A DNA stretch of 64,000 nt from Escallonia rubra (Eukaryota; Streptophyta; Magnoliopsida; Escalloniales; Escalloniaceae), in the NCBI GenBank assembly GCA_033065855.1, contig JAVXUO010000908.1, positions 372,001 through 436,000 of the forward strand, read 5' to 3'. Below are positions 48,155 through 60,559 of the stretch, piece after piece. The translations under genes were made by a program, and so were the position numbers. Below the pieces are notes generated by a model. That model saw only the letters and a program-made list of their open reading frames with translations, did no database searches and was not told the origin of the DNA. Within the stretch, counting starts at the first letter, position 1. The number at the start of each line of letters is the position of its first letter.

Positions 48155-51100
48155 ATGGGGGAGAGCGGGGAAAAACAAAGAGTGTGCGTAACAGGTGCAG
48201 GAGGGTACGTGGCATCGTGGGTCGTCAAACTTCTCCTCTCCAAAGGTTACATGGTCCATGGAACTGTTAGAGACCCCTGTATGTCTTCTTCTTCTCCTCC
48301 CCTGTATGTCTTCTTCTCAAGTGCTTGAAATCTTGACTGCCACAGGAACTTGCTACATCATCAGGCTCAAGAACTTCGTACAGTGGTGCAGTTGCGTGTT
48401 TTTGACAATTTATTCAAAATGAAGATGGCTTCTATGTGCACTTCTATCCGTTTAGCTTGAACTTGTATTTATTTTCGGCAAATTTTTTAGATAATTTATT
48501 TTTTGATGCCACCTCTGCCATTCCCCTCGAGCAGTATCGACCAAACATCAAATACGCACTTCAATTTCGTGTCCTTTTTTCCTATTGACCAACCACTAAG
48601 AAGAGAAAAATTACTACCTAGTATGGAGTTTGGACGATTCCAAAATCCTGTGTAGGTTTCTTAAGGTCACACTTGAGTAACAGGAACCTAGCAAAGCATC
48701 TGCAGTTATTCAAGAACGATCTTTCATCAATTAAATTATCAAGCAGCCTCTTGTTAATAAGTCAACTTTGATGGTCCTCAGCTGATGAAAAAAAGAATGG
48801 TCATCTGAAGAAGTTGGAAAACGCTGCAGAGAATCTGCAGCTCTTCAAGACAGACATGCTGGACTATGAAGGTCTTTGTGCTGCTGTCGCTGGTTGCACC
48901 GGAGTTCTTCACGTTGCCTCTCCGGTCCCTTGTCAGCGTGTGACAAATCCCGAGGCAAGATTTTTCCTCACCATAAAATTAACACTGAAGCTCTTTCTTT
49001 ACATCAAGAAAAGTGGTTGAAAATGAGTTAAATTAAAGCTCTTAGTAGCGAACATGTTAATGATGAATCTTGAAGGCTCAATTGCAGTTTTTCTATTTGA
49101 CTCTGGCTAATATATGGGTGAGCATCAGGTTGAACTGCTTGAACCAGCTGTAACCGGTACAAAGAATTTACTGAATGCATGCCTGAAGGCTAAAGTAAAG
49201 AAGGTTGTGGTTGTGTCGTCTGTTGCTGCTGTCTGTAGGAACCCTAACTGGCCCGCAGATCAGGCCATGGATGAAAGCTGCTGGACGGACATCGAGTATT
49301 GCAAGGGGATTGAGGTACGAAGTTACCAAGTTTATATCAACGCTTTCTCTATGTAATCATATTGCATTCAGACTTAAAAGTTATCCTAAAAGTGCACTAC
49401 TTAGTCTTTGAAGGTGCACAACTGAGGCATCCCATTAGCGTCACTAAGTTGTTGCTTCTTCCCCTCATAGCTTGTGTACCACTTTGAAAGCATATTTTAA
49501 ACCAACAAATTTGTACCAAATTAACGTTTTACCTTACATATTTTGATGTTCATGTGGTGCAAAAGAGTTTTCTCACTCCACGATTTCTAAACAGAACATT
49601 GTGTAAGTTTTGAATTTTTTGAGCATTCCAAAAGAAATAGGAACAAAGATATGAAATGAAGGGAGTATGTACTTATCATACCTAGTTACATTCGAGTATA
49701 TTTTGGCTTTCCAAACAACAGGCACATGTTTAGCCTTTTCAGCATGTGGCGCTGTATAACTGATTTTTCTATTCTCTAGATAAATACAAATTAATACCGT
49801 TTCTTATGTGGATATCCAGAACTGGTATTGTGTTTCCAAGACCATCGCAGAGGGTGAAGCATTGGGGTATACGAAGAGAAGCGAACTCAACATTGTAACA
49901 GTTTGCCCATCCATAGTTCTTGGGCCGATGCTGCAATCCACGTTAAACGCTAGTAGCTTATTTCTCTTGAACTACATGAAAGGTTTATGCTCATTTTATA
50001 GTGCTACATTTTCCATATATACCTTAAAAAGGCACAAATACCATGTTAGGTCACTGTGATCTAGACAGTGAGAATGAGCACAAAACCCTGGCAATGTGAC
50101 ACGGAGAGAATAGCAATTGATTACAATAACATTTTTCATGCTATAAGAACTTAAGGAGAGGAGGTATCTTCTTCTGTGCAATTGTGTTATACGGAGTAAG
50201 AGTAATAGCTACATTTGGAAGAGAAATTTGCGATGGCTTGCATTACTCGTGTTATAGTCATCGGTCCTGGCGTGCCTGGTCTCCTTGTGGTAGAACATTC
50301 TTGTACACCATTTGGTGTTGAAGGCTGTATAGGGCAATGGAATTCAAAACTATGGGAAGTGTTATTGGATTTCTTTACAGGCACAAATGGTTATATCTCG
50401 TCGAAAGACTGTCAATAATGGAGCATCATAATGATAAAAGCCAGGCCAATAACGATTTCAAATGAAAGTTTGGTGTAGCCATGAGGCTTTTTACTATGAA
50501 TTGCATTTTAATTTTTATGCTCTTACTTCCTATTTCTTTCCATTCGACCAGTGTAGAATTTTTTGTTAATTGCCAAATGGGATATCTGAAGGAGTGGTTT
50601 ATCTGGATTGGCATGCAAAGCAGATAAGGGTGATACAGTGGAAGATAAAGATTACGGCGTCGTAGATGTGCGCGACACTGCTGAGGCGATCCTCCTGGCA
50701 TATGAAAACCCTGAAGCAGAGGGAAGATATATATGTTCATCCTACGTGGTTCGAACGAGAGATCTGGTGGAAAAGCTGAAGAGGATGTTTCCAAATTATA
50801 ACTACCCTCAAAGGTAAGTAAGTTTAGCCATGTATTGAACCAAAGCTCAAACTTTCAAGTTCTCAATTGAAGGGTTCAAATAGACTAATGTCGCGGAACA
50901 TCATATTGCAAGCAGTTCAACAAGTAATTAAACTCCTTTAGAATGTACTTTACATTACACCATTCACTAAGATAGGTTACTCGAAACACGGGACTGCTAA
51001 AAGGACCATCAACAATGTGAATTAGTACTTCATTTTCTTGTCAGACTTACTCACTAGGTAACTCCAAAATATGACAGTTTTACTGAAGCAAAAGACAACC

Positions 51101-51213
51101 TGAAGCTGACTTCCGAGAAGCTGCAGAAATTGGGATGGAGATATAGGCCATTGGAAGAGACTATAGTCGACGCTGTTAAGAGTTATGAAGAAAGTGGCTT
51201 ATTGAGTCACTGA
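48155..51213 (+). CDS. Cinnamoyl-CoA-reductase-like SDR, copy 4, diverged (323 aa)
   Basis: Six exons: 48155-48278, 48782-48954, 49129-49314, 49820-49982, 50624-50813 and 51078-51213. They are in frame from ATG to TGA, with the exon boundaries and phases of copies 1-3 but slightly longer first, second and last exons. The protein starts [20 protein letters not shown] and keeps the Rossmann glycines and NWYCVSK (Tyr164/Lys168). Many residues differ from copies 1-3, so it is an older paralogue and may use another substrate within the CCR-like SDR group. Intron 2 again starts with GC (GAG|gcaaga). A tandem duplication of CCCCTGTATGTCTTCTTCT at the exon 1 boundary creates a second donor 25 bp downstream (48303|48304); its use would shift the frame. 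Confidence 0.93.
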
Positions 51214-53292
51214 GACTTAAAACTAGCCAACCTGTTCAGGCCAGGTTAAGAAAACAGATGTTCTTGTATCACTATCTCTGCAATGTTCCTCTGCCTTGCG
51301 ATGCCAATATCATGCTTTTTATTCTACTTTCTGTACAATAAAGATGACAAGCACATTAAGCATACGACGCTCAAAGCACGATTTCATTTTCGCATTTATG
51401 AGATTTCGCTCTGATGGTTTTCTAGCAACAATGACTGGGGCAGGTGCAGCCATTGAGATATTTTAGTTTCCTTGTTGGTTTAAGCTGCTACTCTCAGAAC
51501 CACGGTAACAATGAGGACACATCGTGGTCTACGATGCCTCAGAACGCGCGTAATGGGGGCAACCATCAGAACCACAGTCAAAGCTATTCGCTTGAAAATG
51601 GCTTTGACTACTGTATCCACCTAGACACCTGAGTCTCAAACTTCTTAGACATTGATTACGGATGTCACAATCTAATGCTTGGTTGCTTGCCCGATTCGAA
51701 AATTTGAAGGGATCAATATGTATAGTGAAGGGCCCTTTCTACTTTTTGTGTTATGTGACATTATTGATCGGCCATTAGACCAAGTACTAACTACTTTGAC
51801 GATTGATTGCTAAAACAAACACTTCGCAGTAATAATAAGATTGATACCCTCCCCAACCAATATTTGCGCATGCATTGCAAGTGAATTGAATTTCGGGTTT
51901 GAACCATTTGTCTTCAGTCGGAAATAGGATGCTGTTGGCAACTTCAAAATTCGAAATCAATAGCTGAATGCAAGAGAAAAACCATAAAGTTCATTTCAGG
52001 GCCACCCCACATACTCATGATGAGCGAGGGGCCCTCTATGGAACAACCAATTTTTAAGTTATGTCGATGAATTCATCGTATTTTCATGTTATTAAAATTT
52101 TACGTACAAAATCGAAAGAACTCGAGAGAACGTAAGGTTTCAAGCAAATAGGAATTTGGATAGTCGTGAATTAAGCGATGATGTTGTTAATAGACTTACG
52201 CTAGCTAAATTGGATTCGATACAGCACGAGGTGCCGAATGCCGATTCTATTAGTTCCGATAGCTTCCGTCAAGAGGTTCCACAATTCTTTGTCGAGCACC
52301 CAAGTCGTGGAAAGAAGGATGCATTCGTGCGGCCTAAGAGATTGCATAACCAATCTTATAGTTGGAAGCATAATGAATATGTTATTGTGAGATGACGTGT
52401 ATCAGGATGGATGAAGATTCTGCATTGACCGTGTATCGAGGGAGGTTTTGAACTAAGTGTGATATAAAGTTGAGTTGGATATTGTCTTACATCGAAAGTG
52501 AGAGAGAAATAATCTAGAAATATAAGACATTGTCACTAAATTCTTAAGCACCTGGCTAGCAGCTATGAGGGAAACAACGCCATTTGACGGGGTTGAGCTA
52601 CCTCGCATTGTGTTGACGAACATACAATTTGTTAAACAAGAATAAAGTTCTTAGGTAAAAGTTCACATAAACAAGAACTAGGATTGATGCATAATCCTAA
52701 ATGTGTTAAAATTGCACTTTTATTGGTTGACGTGCTCTCGTTTGTTATCACCATTAATAATTAGATGGCCTACGACTACTCCCCAAATAAAAATTTCTAG
52801 CGAAGGTAAACTATTAGTAAAGAAAAGACTAATCCGTATATTTTTCGGTGTTTGCATTCTACTTTTGCCTCAAAAAATTTTAGAAGGTATGTTACTAAAT
52901 GACATGATAAGCACCGCTATCATTTCAAGCCTCTGTTAAGAGTATAAAACGGAGTAAATTTTAAGTGAAGAGTTTTGAACACATTACTTACCATGACAAT
53001 TAACAAGGACGTGCAAATTTTAGCAAAATGTGATATGTCAAAACTTTTGCACACATGATCTACTCCATCTGTCCCAAATTATTTGATCAAGTTTGACTTG
53101 CACGTTTATTTATGATATATGACATATTTTATGAGTTTTTCATTTTCCCTCAAGAGAGGAAGGAAAGAGAAAAAAAGTGGAGCAGGAGAGCAAAATGAAT
53201 CGGTGGAAGATTAAACGTGAAGACTAAAATAAAATAAAAAATATATAAAAAGGATAAACATTGAACTGAGATAGTAAACAATAATGCATCAT

Positions 53293-53332
<40 letters not shown>

Positions 53333-54057
53333 GAATCCAAATAATTGATTACAATAGAGATTGTTGAAGGATCCAGAAAATTGTCATGTTTCGTTTTACC
53401 TGCTGAGGCGACGGCAGAAGATTTACTGAAAGAGGGAGGGGAAGTCCCATGTGGATGCCCCAGTTCCCTTCCAAGCTGTACGCTTGCTTTGTTCCAAAAA
53501 TGAGACTCCACCGAGCCAAAAGCCCTTTTCCCACTTCTTTTCTTCCTTCCTTCCTCTCGTAGTCGTACACACTCCCTCCCCTTCTGTAAATTGATCATCC
53601 CTCTTCATCATCATCATCATCATCATCATCAACTAAACAAATCAAAGCGAATTCCTCCTTTCTTCCCCTTTTGAGATACCCCCACCTCCATGCCCATGAA
53701 GATTCTCATACACCTTTTGTCCCTCAAGTGTTCCTCAACCTTTTCCTTCTCTGCTCTCCTCTACACCTGATCACCCCTCCTCCTTTTGACCTACTCCCTT
53801 TCCGCCTCAATTCTAGGGTTTTCTTTTTTTCTTTTTTTTCCCCTCCTTTCCCTTTCATTTCTCTGTCCAATTGGAATGATCCTTCGGTCTCTTGTTGTCT
53901 CCCTCTTTGTAAGCCGTGATCTCTTTCTTTTAAACCCAATTTAGCAAACCCCATACGGGGGTTTTTGTAGGGTTTTTTCGGTTTAAATCAACTGTACATA
54001 GATTTAATCCTTTCGAATCAGATTCCATTTCTTTGTGGATAATCACAAGTCTTTCTC
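51214..54057. other. Intergenic region and leader of the RNA-binding protein gene
   Basis: The first 150-200 bp are the 3' UTR of copy 4. At about 52110-52395 there is an open plus-strand frame of some 95 codons (NLDSRELSDDVVNRLTLAKL...) with a protein-like composition but no family I recognise. A Stowaway-like left end (TACTCCATCTGTCCCAAATT) lies at 53061, and a TA run at 53297-53329. The region 53605-54057 is CT-rich with a TCA run (53605-53632) and looks like promoter and 5' UTR of the next gene. Confidence 0.5.
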
Positions 54058-57000
54058 ATGGCGTATCAGCCGGGTCCGAGTTCAGGATCCAGCTCCAGTT
54101 CAGGGTTTCAGTTCTTGAATTCCCCTTTCGGGGATACCACTTTCACCAAGGTATTTGTAGGGGGGCTCGCTTGGGAGACTCAGAGTGAGACCATGCGACG
54201 TTACTTCGAGCAGTTTGGGGAGATCCTTGAGGCTGTTGTCATCACCGATAAGAACACTGGCCGATCCAAAGGATACGGTTTTGTGAGTTCTTGTTTCTTT
54301 TCATTATTATTGAATTGGGCTTTATCTCAAATGATTTTTTTTTACTTGGGTTTGGTCCCACGAGTTCCTGATTCTGATAAACTTTCAGCATTTGGGTGAA
54401 TTCTGCTTGCATTTCAAGATTATCACTTTTTTCCTGCGAGTGACTTGGTCTTCATTGGTATTTGTTTGGAGGGTTTAGGTGACTTTTCGGGACCCTGAAT
54501 CCGCTAAGAGAGCATGTGCTGATCCAACTCCAGTTATTGATGGTAGGCGGGCGAATTGCAATTTGGCTTCACTTGGACGGCCTCGCCCTGCTCTGCCTTA
54601 TGGTAAGATAGCTCACTTGGTTACAACTTGCAAGTGTTTGCACAGTAAAATTAATTTATAGTCCTTGTTTTTCGGTGCCAATATTGTATTGAAAGAAGAT
54701 TTTTCTTTTTTGTTTTGCTCTACTTTCCTTGTTTGTCTTTATGTGCATATTTAAACTATGCCAAGTAATTTATGCATCTTGATTGTCTGTATGTGCATCC
54801 TCATGCTTCTTGCACATTTGGATGTCTCCTCTTTGTAATTGTCATGGAATTGTCACTGCCTCCCCAAACTAGGAATGTGCTAAGGCTGGGCCGAGTTTAA
54901 GGAAAAGATACACAATCAAAAGGGAAGTTGATCTGATTAACACAGCCCTCTAAATGGATTAGAAGAATATGTACTAGCTGTTGTAACTCCATTTGTGAGA
55001 TCAGGGAATCAGAGAATGCTGTGAGAGCATGCGAGTTGAATCTTTGAGAACATGCCACCGTTGAAGAGCCTCTCTGAGAGTGGTAATGCATGTGATTCGT
55101 ATTCACGCTAAGTGAAGATATATGAACATAACTAACTTGGAATAGAACTTTTATATACGCATTTCTCATTTGGTGCCACACATGGCGTGCAATTAAAAAC
55201 AAGCTATGGTTGGGAGCCAGAACAGCTGTAACGTACATAATGTCCTTCCCGATATATTTGTTCTGTGTTTACTTACTCCCACTTCACGGATTCAGTATCA
55301 TGCGGTGGAGGTGAAGTTGTTAAATGCCAGGAAGTGAATTATTCAGTCTTAATTTAACCCACAATTAACATTTTTTTTTATATGGGCGTGTGTACTTGGT
55401 CTTTTGATCCGTTTGCAATGACAGTCATGCATTTGTCTATGCTGTTGTTATTTGTAGGACGTATTAGATCACCGGCACCTTATTCTGGAGGCGCACCAGC
55501 TGCCCGAGGGGCTTACATTGGAAATTTTGGCTATCATCAACCAGTTTCTTATGGCTATCAACAGGGATATATGTATCATCCATATGGGTGAGTTCTGCTT
55601 CTTAAAGCAAAAAGTTCACAGAATGGAGCACTTCAGAGTAGTCTCCTTAATTGAATGCATTTATAGCCTCCTAAGGAGTGAGGAGCTTACTTGTACCTAA
55701 AAAAGGAAGTGGAGAGCCTTAAATTCAATGAGCCACTTTCTGGAGTATTTAGCCACTTTCTGGAGTATAACATCTTGCATATTGCCCCTGCCTCTCCCTA
55801 CGAGTGAATACAATGTTAACGTACCAATGGACGAGCCATATTTTGATCTGTTCCATGGTAATGAAATGGCCAGATGAGTGCGCATATAATTGGAGGAAAA
55901 CTTGACTTTTTGGTTATTGATCTCTAACTATACCAATATTAGCATTTTTCAAATTCAAGCATATAACTATGACTCTACCAACTCCAGATACAACTTTTAT
56001 ATGGTTGAATCTATGTTCTTCGTTGGGTCTATACTGCACTCAAGAGAGTAGGGCATCAATGAGTCTTTTTTTCCTCAATCTTTTCTTATGAACTCTTCTC
56101 CTTCCAACGAAATATACCCCAAATTTTTCATGGTGGTATTTTTTCATATCCGGTGTTTAGTAACTCCCCCTACCATTACCTTGATTGCTAATTGATATGA
56201 ATAAAGCCTGATGAAATTGGGAAAAGGATGAGGGGCTTATGCTCTAGAAATTTTCATGCACAGGCTTAACATGACATTGTTGCATAGTAGCATATAGTAC
56301 TTTAAACAGTAGAAAGAAAGTCCATTTGATTTGGTTGTTAAATCCTAACCTGTCTTTTGTGGACATGCTGAGCTAAAGCCGTGATATTGCTCATTGTTTG
56401 GGCACCATAGTCCATGCTTTAATACTAGCTTAGGTGTTATTCATGTAAGTTTTCGTATCCAAGTGATATGCTCGTTTATCTGGTACTAAATTTTATTTTG
56501 AAATAGGCAATGACTTTTGATTTGCAGGTATGCAGCATATGGTCAAGAGTGCGTCTACCCACAGGTCAATAGCAATCCAAAATCCTGCAGTTGAATTTAT
56601 TTTTAAAAACAGTAAATTTTCTGAATTCTCTAGTAGTAACCTCCATGCACACAATAATAAGTTCCTTCAATGGATCTGTTAATTTTAGGGTGTTTACAAT
56701 CCTTATATGGGTCAGCAATACCTTCAGATATATGGAGCACCTGGAACAATGAATACAGCTATATATCCTTACAACCAATTGGCTCAGACTGTTCCAAGTG
56801 GTCATGGTTATACAGCATTACAGGGTGGTTATGCTTTGCCTGGTCATCAGATTATGCATTTTGGTGGCCCCAGTGTCAATGCAGTAACAACTACACCCAT
56901 ACCAACAATTCAAGCACCATACCATGCAGGCAAAATTCTCTTTCTTTAAAGCTTGTTCCTATTTACATATCAACTTACTTTGCATGCCATCAGTTGAAAG

Positions 57001-57273
57001 TGTCTTTTCATGATAAGGTGATCGTGTCAGCTTTAGGGCACACGCCTGTTTTTTTTTCCAATCAACAAGGATAGCTCTTTAGCACGTCAGGCACATATAG
57101 AGAGGCAACAAAAGTAGCTTGCTGAACAAAAACAAACAGAAAGATCTGATGTGAATCATGTTTCTGTGTTGGCAGGTGTGGCTACACCGGTTCCAGCACA
57201 ACCACAGTTTATATTTCCTGCTCATTCTCCTCAGTTCATGCAAGGTAGTGGTTCTGACCAAAATGCAGGGTGA
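54058..57273 (+). CDS. RRM-type RNA-binding protein (284 aa)
   Basis: Six exons: 54058-54282, 54479-54602, 55458-55587, 56528-56564, 56689-56929 and 57176-57273. They sum to 285 codons with correct phases. The single N-terminal RRM (about residues 30-107) has RNP2 VFVGGL (32-37) and RNP1 KGYGFVTF (71-78). It is followed by [13 protein letters not shown], typical of the plant single-RRM family related to vertebrate RBM24/RBM38. The C-terminal two thirds is a low-complexity Gly/Tyr/Gln/Pro region ([13 protein letters not shown] and similar) that may mediate condensation or protein contacts. It probably acts in mRNA processing or stability; targets are unknown. Intron 5 needs a GC donor (CATGCAG|gcaaaa). 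A further GT-AG intron lies in the 3' UTR (57287-57380). Confidence 0.93.
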
Positions 57274-57380
57274 GGGGTTGATCAAGGTGAGTAGCTTGAT
57301 TCACACCGGGCTTTAAAGCTCTATGTTCGCATCCTCTATTATAAGTTTTACTGGAGGATCGTGCCTCGATGTTATTGCAG

Positions 57381-58297
57381 GTGCCTTAGATTGCAGCAGG
57401 ATTAAGAGCAGCAGTACTGCTACTTCAGTGGCGGGCTTCGGATCTAGCCTGGCAAATTATCCATTTTGCATTCTAGAGGTACACGTTTCATTCTAAGCGC
57501 ACCTTACTGATATATGTCTACAATTTTTAGTCAAATGCACCGTACTGAGGGTGGCAGGCGAAATATAAGGGGCTCAATGTGGAGAACTGTAATTTGAGTC
57601 ACAGCTGTTGCAGTTTTAGACAATACTTCCTCCGTCTGGAAATCAAGAAAACTCTAGTTTTAACCCCGTGCGTTGCACAAGGGAGCGTTGTATAACAACT
57701 ATGATAATACATGTTAAGTTGGGTTATTTCAACAATTATCTTTTTCTACCTAGCATAATTCAATCTTGCCAAGACTCTTACGCAGATAGATCCAACTTTC
57801 CCGGAATGAAAGTAGTCATATCACGGGCTCAATTACGCTATGAAATAGAAATTATAAATATTAGCAACATTAACATAGAAGTCTAAAGGAATAAATACGT
57901 ATAAATTTTGCAATAACCAAAAGATTAATAAGTGAAGCAATTCAAATCCAATCAAAAGCAAAACTAAAAATTAGATAATAATTGAAGCAAATTTTCCTTT
58001 GAGAGGCTTGCCCCACAACTCTAAGGCCATGGCTCCAAAAGTTGTGATTTTGCCGCACCAATTGAAGCATAAAGAACGATATGGCAACATAAGTGAAATA
58101 TATCCTTTTGTTGGGGGGTGGGGGTTGGGGGTTGGGGGTTGGGGGGGGGGGGGGGCTGGGGGGAATCTGTGAGACGAAGGCATTAGTATTCTATGTGAAG
58201 AAAGTTGGAGAAAGAAAAGAAAGAGAAAAAGATGAGAGTAAAGAAAGAAAAATGGTTGCTCTGAGTAACCAGTTGCAATGGGCAAGTGATTGAGCAG
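57381..58297. other. 3' UTR of the RNA-binding gene and intergenic DNA
   Basis: The first 200 bp continue the 3' UTR. A Stowaway-like terminus (ACTTCCTCCGTCTGGAAATC) lies near 57626. The G-rich tract is listed separately. I see no gene. Confidence 0.5.
58113..58163 (+). repeat. G-quadruplex-prone G-tract cluster
   Basis: Six G-tracts (6, 5, 5, 5, 15 and 6 G) are separated by one or two bases. This satisfies the usual G4 motif on the plus strand many times over. Confidence 0.9.
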
Positions 58298-58835
58298 CTA
58301 TGAAGCACGGTTGCGGCACTTTGGGTGAAGCACTAGCTCCGGGTGCGCGTCCGGTTTTTTTCATTTATTTTTTAATGTCTTAAATAACGAGTGTGGCTCG
58401 AGTGCGTATCCGATGTGGAAAGGGCAGATCTGTGACCACCGACGACTCCATCGACCACCTTTTGCGACAATCAGCAAGGAATGTGAGAGGAGGGAGGAGA
58501 TTGGAGAGGAGGAGGAGGAGAAGGAAGAAGTACTCATCCGCAACCGAAGGCGGCGTGCGGCAAAGCGGGTGCGACTGGTTCCGGAGAAGAAGAAGAATAG
58601 AGGGAATCGATGTTGGCTGGAGATTGATCACCTATTTAAATGGTTGACTTTTGACATTTTATTTTAAGTACCCGATAATTAGGTCATTACTTAAACCAAC
58701 CCTAGTACTTCAAAGAAATAAGAGCTAGGTAGCACGGACACGGACACGGTGTTGGACACCGACACCGACGGGGACATCGGACACCGTAATTTTGAAAAAA
58801 TTAGATTTTGGACACCGCAGGACACCGTTATTTTT

Positions 58836-58889
<54 letters not shown>

Positions 58890-60136
58890 AATACATTCCA
58901 CAATCTAAAATAGCATACAATAATGAAAAGTCTGTTAAATTGGGGGGTTGTTTTGAAATTATTGTACATTTGTACTTGTATAGCTGATTTTGATTATGTT
59001 TGTATGAGTTGGGGTATTTTTATAAACTTATGGCACTAGTTTAGACAATAAGTTAACACGTGGGACCAAAGAAAGGCATAGAAACTTGGAAACTCTGACT
59101 CAGCAAAAAGACTTGTCTCTTGCAAATGAAAGGAATAAAAACTTGTCTCTTGCAAATGACTTTGACTCGAGTCTTGACAGAGGGAGAAAAAAAAATCAAG
59201 AGAACGACTTCAAACAGAGAGGGAAGGGACCTGTGGGTCAGCGACGGGATCGAGGATCTCCGGCGATGATGAAGTGAGCTCCGGCGACGGCGACGGCGAC
59301 GCAACAGCTGCTTCCGGCGATGGTGACGGAGACAGCGACTGGATCTGTCGGCGTAAGGCTTCAGAATGTTGGCGACCAGCTCCGGCGACAGCTCCAAGTC
59401 GGTAATGGCTCAGAAGGGCTTCCGTGAGGTGAGAGATAGCCCAGATAGGTGACGGCTGTAAGGTGAGTGAAACATATGGCAATGGTTCAGATTGGGGCAC
59501 AATTTGTTTTTGTAAAAAAACTCCACATATTATATTTATTACAGATTGGCCTCCCGAAATTAGTTCCAAAAATTCCAAAGTAACACCAAACGGTCTGACA
59601 CTGCACATTGCCGTGTCCGACACTCCTCGATGAAGTGTCCGACACGGTGTCGGAAAATAAAAAAAATTCCGACACCGATTGGCGGTGTCCGACACATGTC
59701 GGGCGGTGTCCAGAGGGTGTCGGGTGTCCGTCCGTTTAGGACACCAAACCTCCACCTAGGAGAGGTGTCCGTGCTTCAGAGAATAAGAGTAATACCACAT
59801 ACAAACTTTGTTATGTTCAGCTATACAATTTTAATATTTATAAAATAGCCCATTACACTTAATAAACTCTCACTAATTTGGTTGAAAACTTCAAAATTTA
59901 CAAATCATCCCATTAAACTTAAAACTTACTACTTGGGTTGAAATATTAATATTTTTTACATATATCTAATACATATATTGTGATTCTTAAAGTTCAAATT
60001 GTTTAGAAATTCAATACTAAGTGTACATAGTTAAAAAATTATTAACAAAATTTGCAGTAACCCCGCCGCACCCGTATCCTAAATTTTTAAAAATGTTGTA
60101 TCCGTACCCGCACCAGCACCTGTGTCCGTGCTTCAT
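58298..60136. mobile_element. hAT-like element, outer member of a nested pair
   Basis: It starts CTATGAAGCACGG and ends with its exact inverse (CCGTGCTTCATAG). It is flanked by TTGAGCAG on both sides (58290-58297 and 60137-60144), an 8-bp target duplication. Without the inner insertion it is about 774 bp. GTGCGCGTCCGG and CCGCACCCGTATCC motifs lie near the ends. It is non-coding. Confidence 0.85.
58725..59781. mobile_element. hAT-like element, inner member of a nested pair
   Basis: The ends CTAGGTAGCACGGACAC and (inverse of right end) CTCTGAAGCACGGACAC match at 14 of 17 positions. It is flanked by AATAAGAG (58717-58724 and 59782-59789). It sits inside the 58298-60136 element and shares the GAAGCACGG core with it. 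The interior has a TA run (about 58843-58888) and dense GTGTCCGACAC motifs near the right end. Frames on the minus strand (59210-59755 and 59053-59397) are low-complexity and not convincing genes. Confidence 0.85.
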
Positions 60137-60298
60137 AGTTGAGCAGTTACCTAAAGTATATCCTAAAATTTTGGATAGACTTGAGGAATCTGCTCAGTTA
60201 TTTTGATTTTTGAATAACTTGAATTTCAAAAAAACAAAAGAATTGGAGAAAAAATATGTTAAAGAAGAAAATTAAAGAGAATGTCTACATGGACAATG

Positions 60299-60400
60299 GA
60301 GAAATGGCAAGATTTTAGGGGTAGATAGAGGATATGGATTGAGAAATGGCAAGATTTTAGGGGTAGATAGAGGAGCTAGATTGAGAAGTGGCAAGATAAA
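60299..60400. repeat. Tandem repeat, 42-bp period, about 2.5 copies
   Basis: GAGAAATGGCAAGATTTTAG starts at 60299 and 60341, with a third diverged start at 60383 (GAGAAGTGGCAAGAT). Confidence 0.9.
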
Positions 60401-60515
60401 AGATGTGGAAGAAAAGGGGGAATAATTTATATGAATTAAACTTTTTTTATCCACGTGGCAAAAGAGGAGAGTGTCCACAGAGTCGGTGACGTAGCCACTT
60501 TCTCTCAGTTTCGGC

Positions 60516-60559
<44 letters not shown>

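Noticed and set aside
59053-59755. Minus-strand frames inside the inner hAT-like element as a captured gene or transposase
   Set aside because: They are Arg/Ser/Pro low complexity that arises from repeated CGG/CCG and GTGTCC motifs, with no hAT dimerisation or DDE motif.
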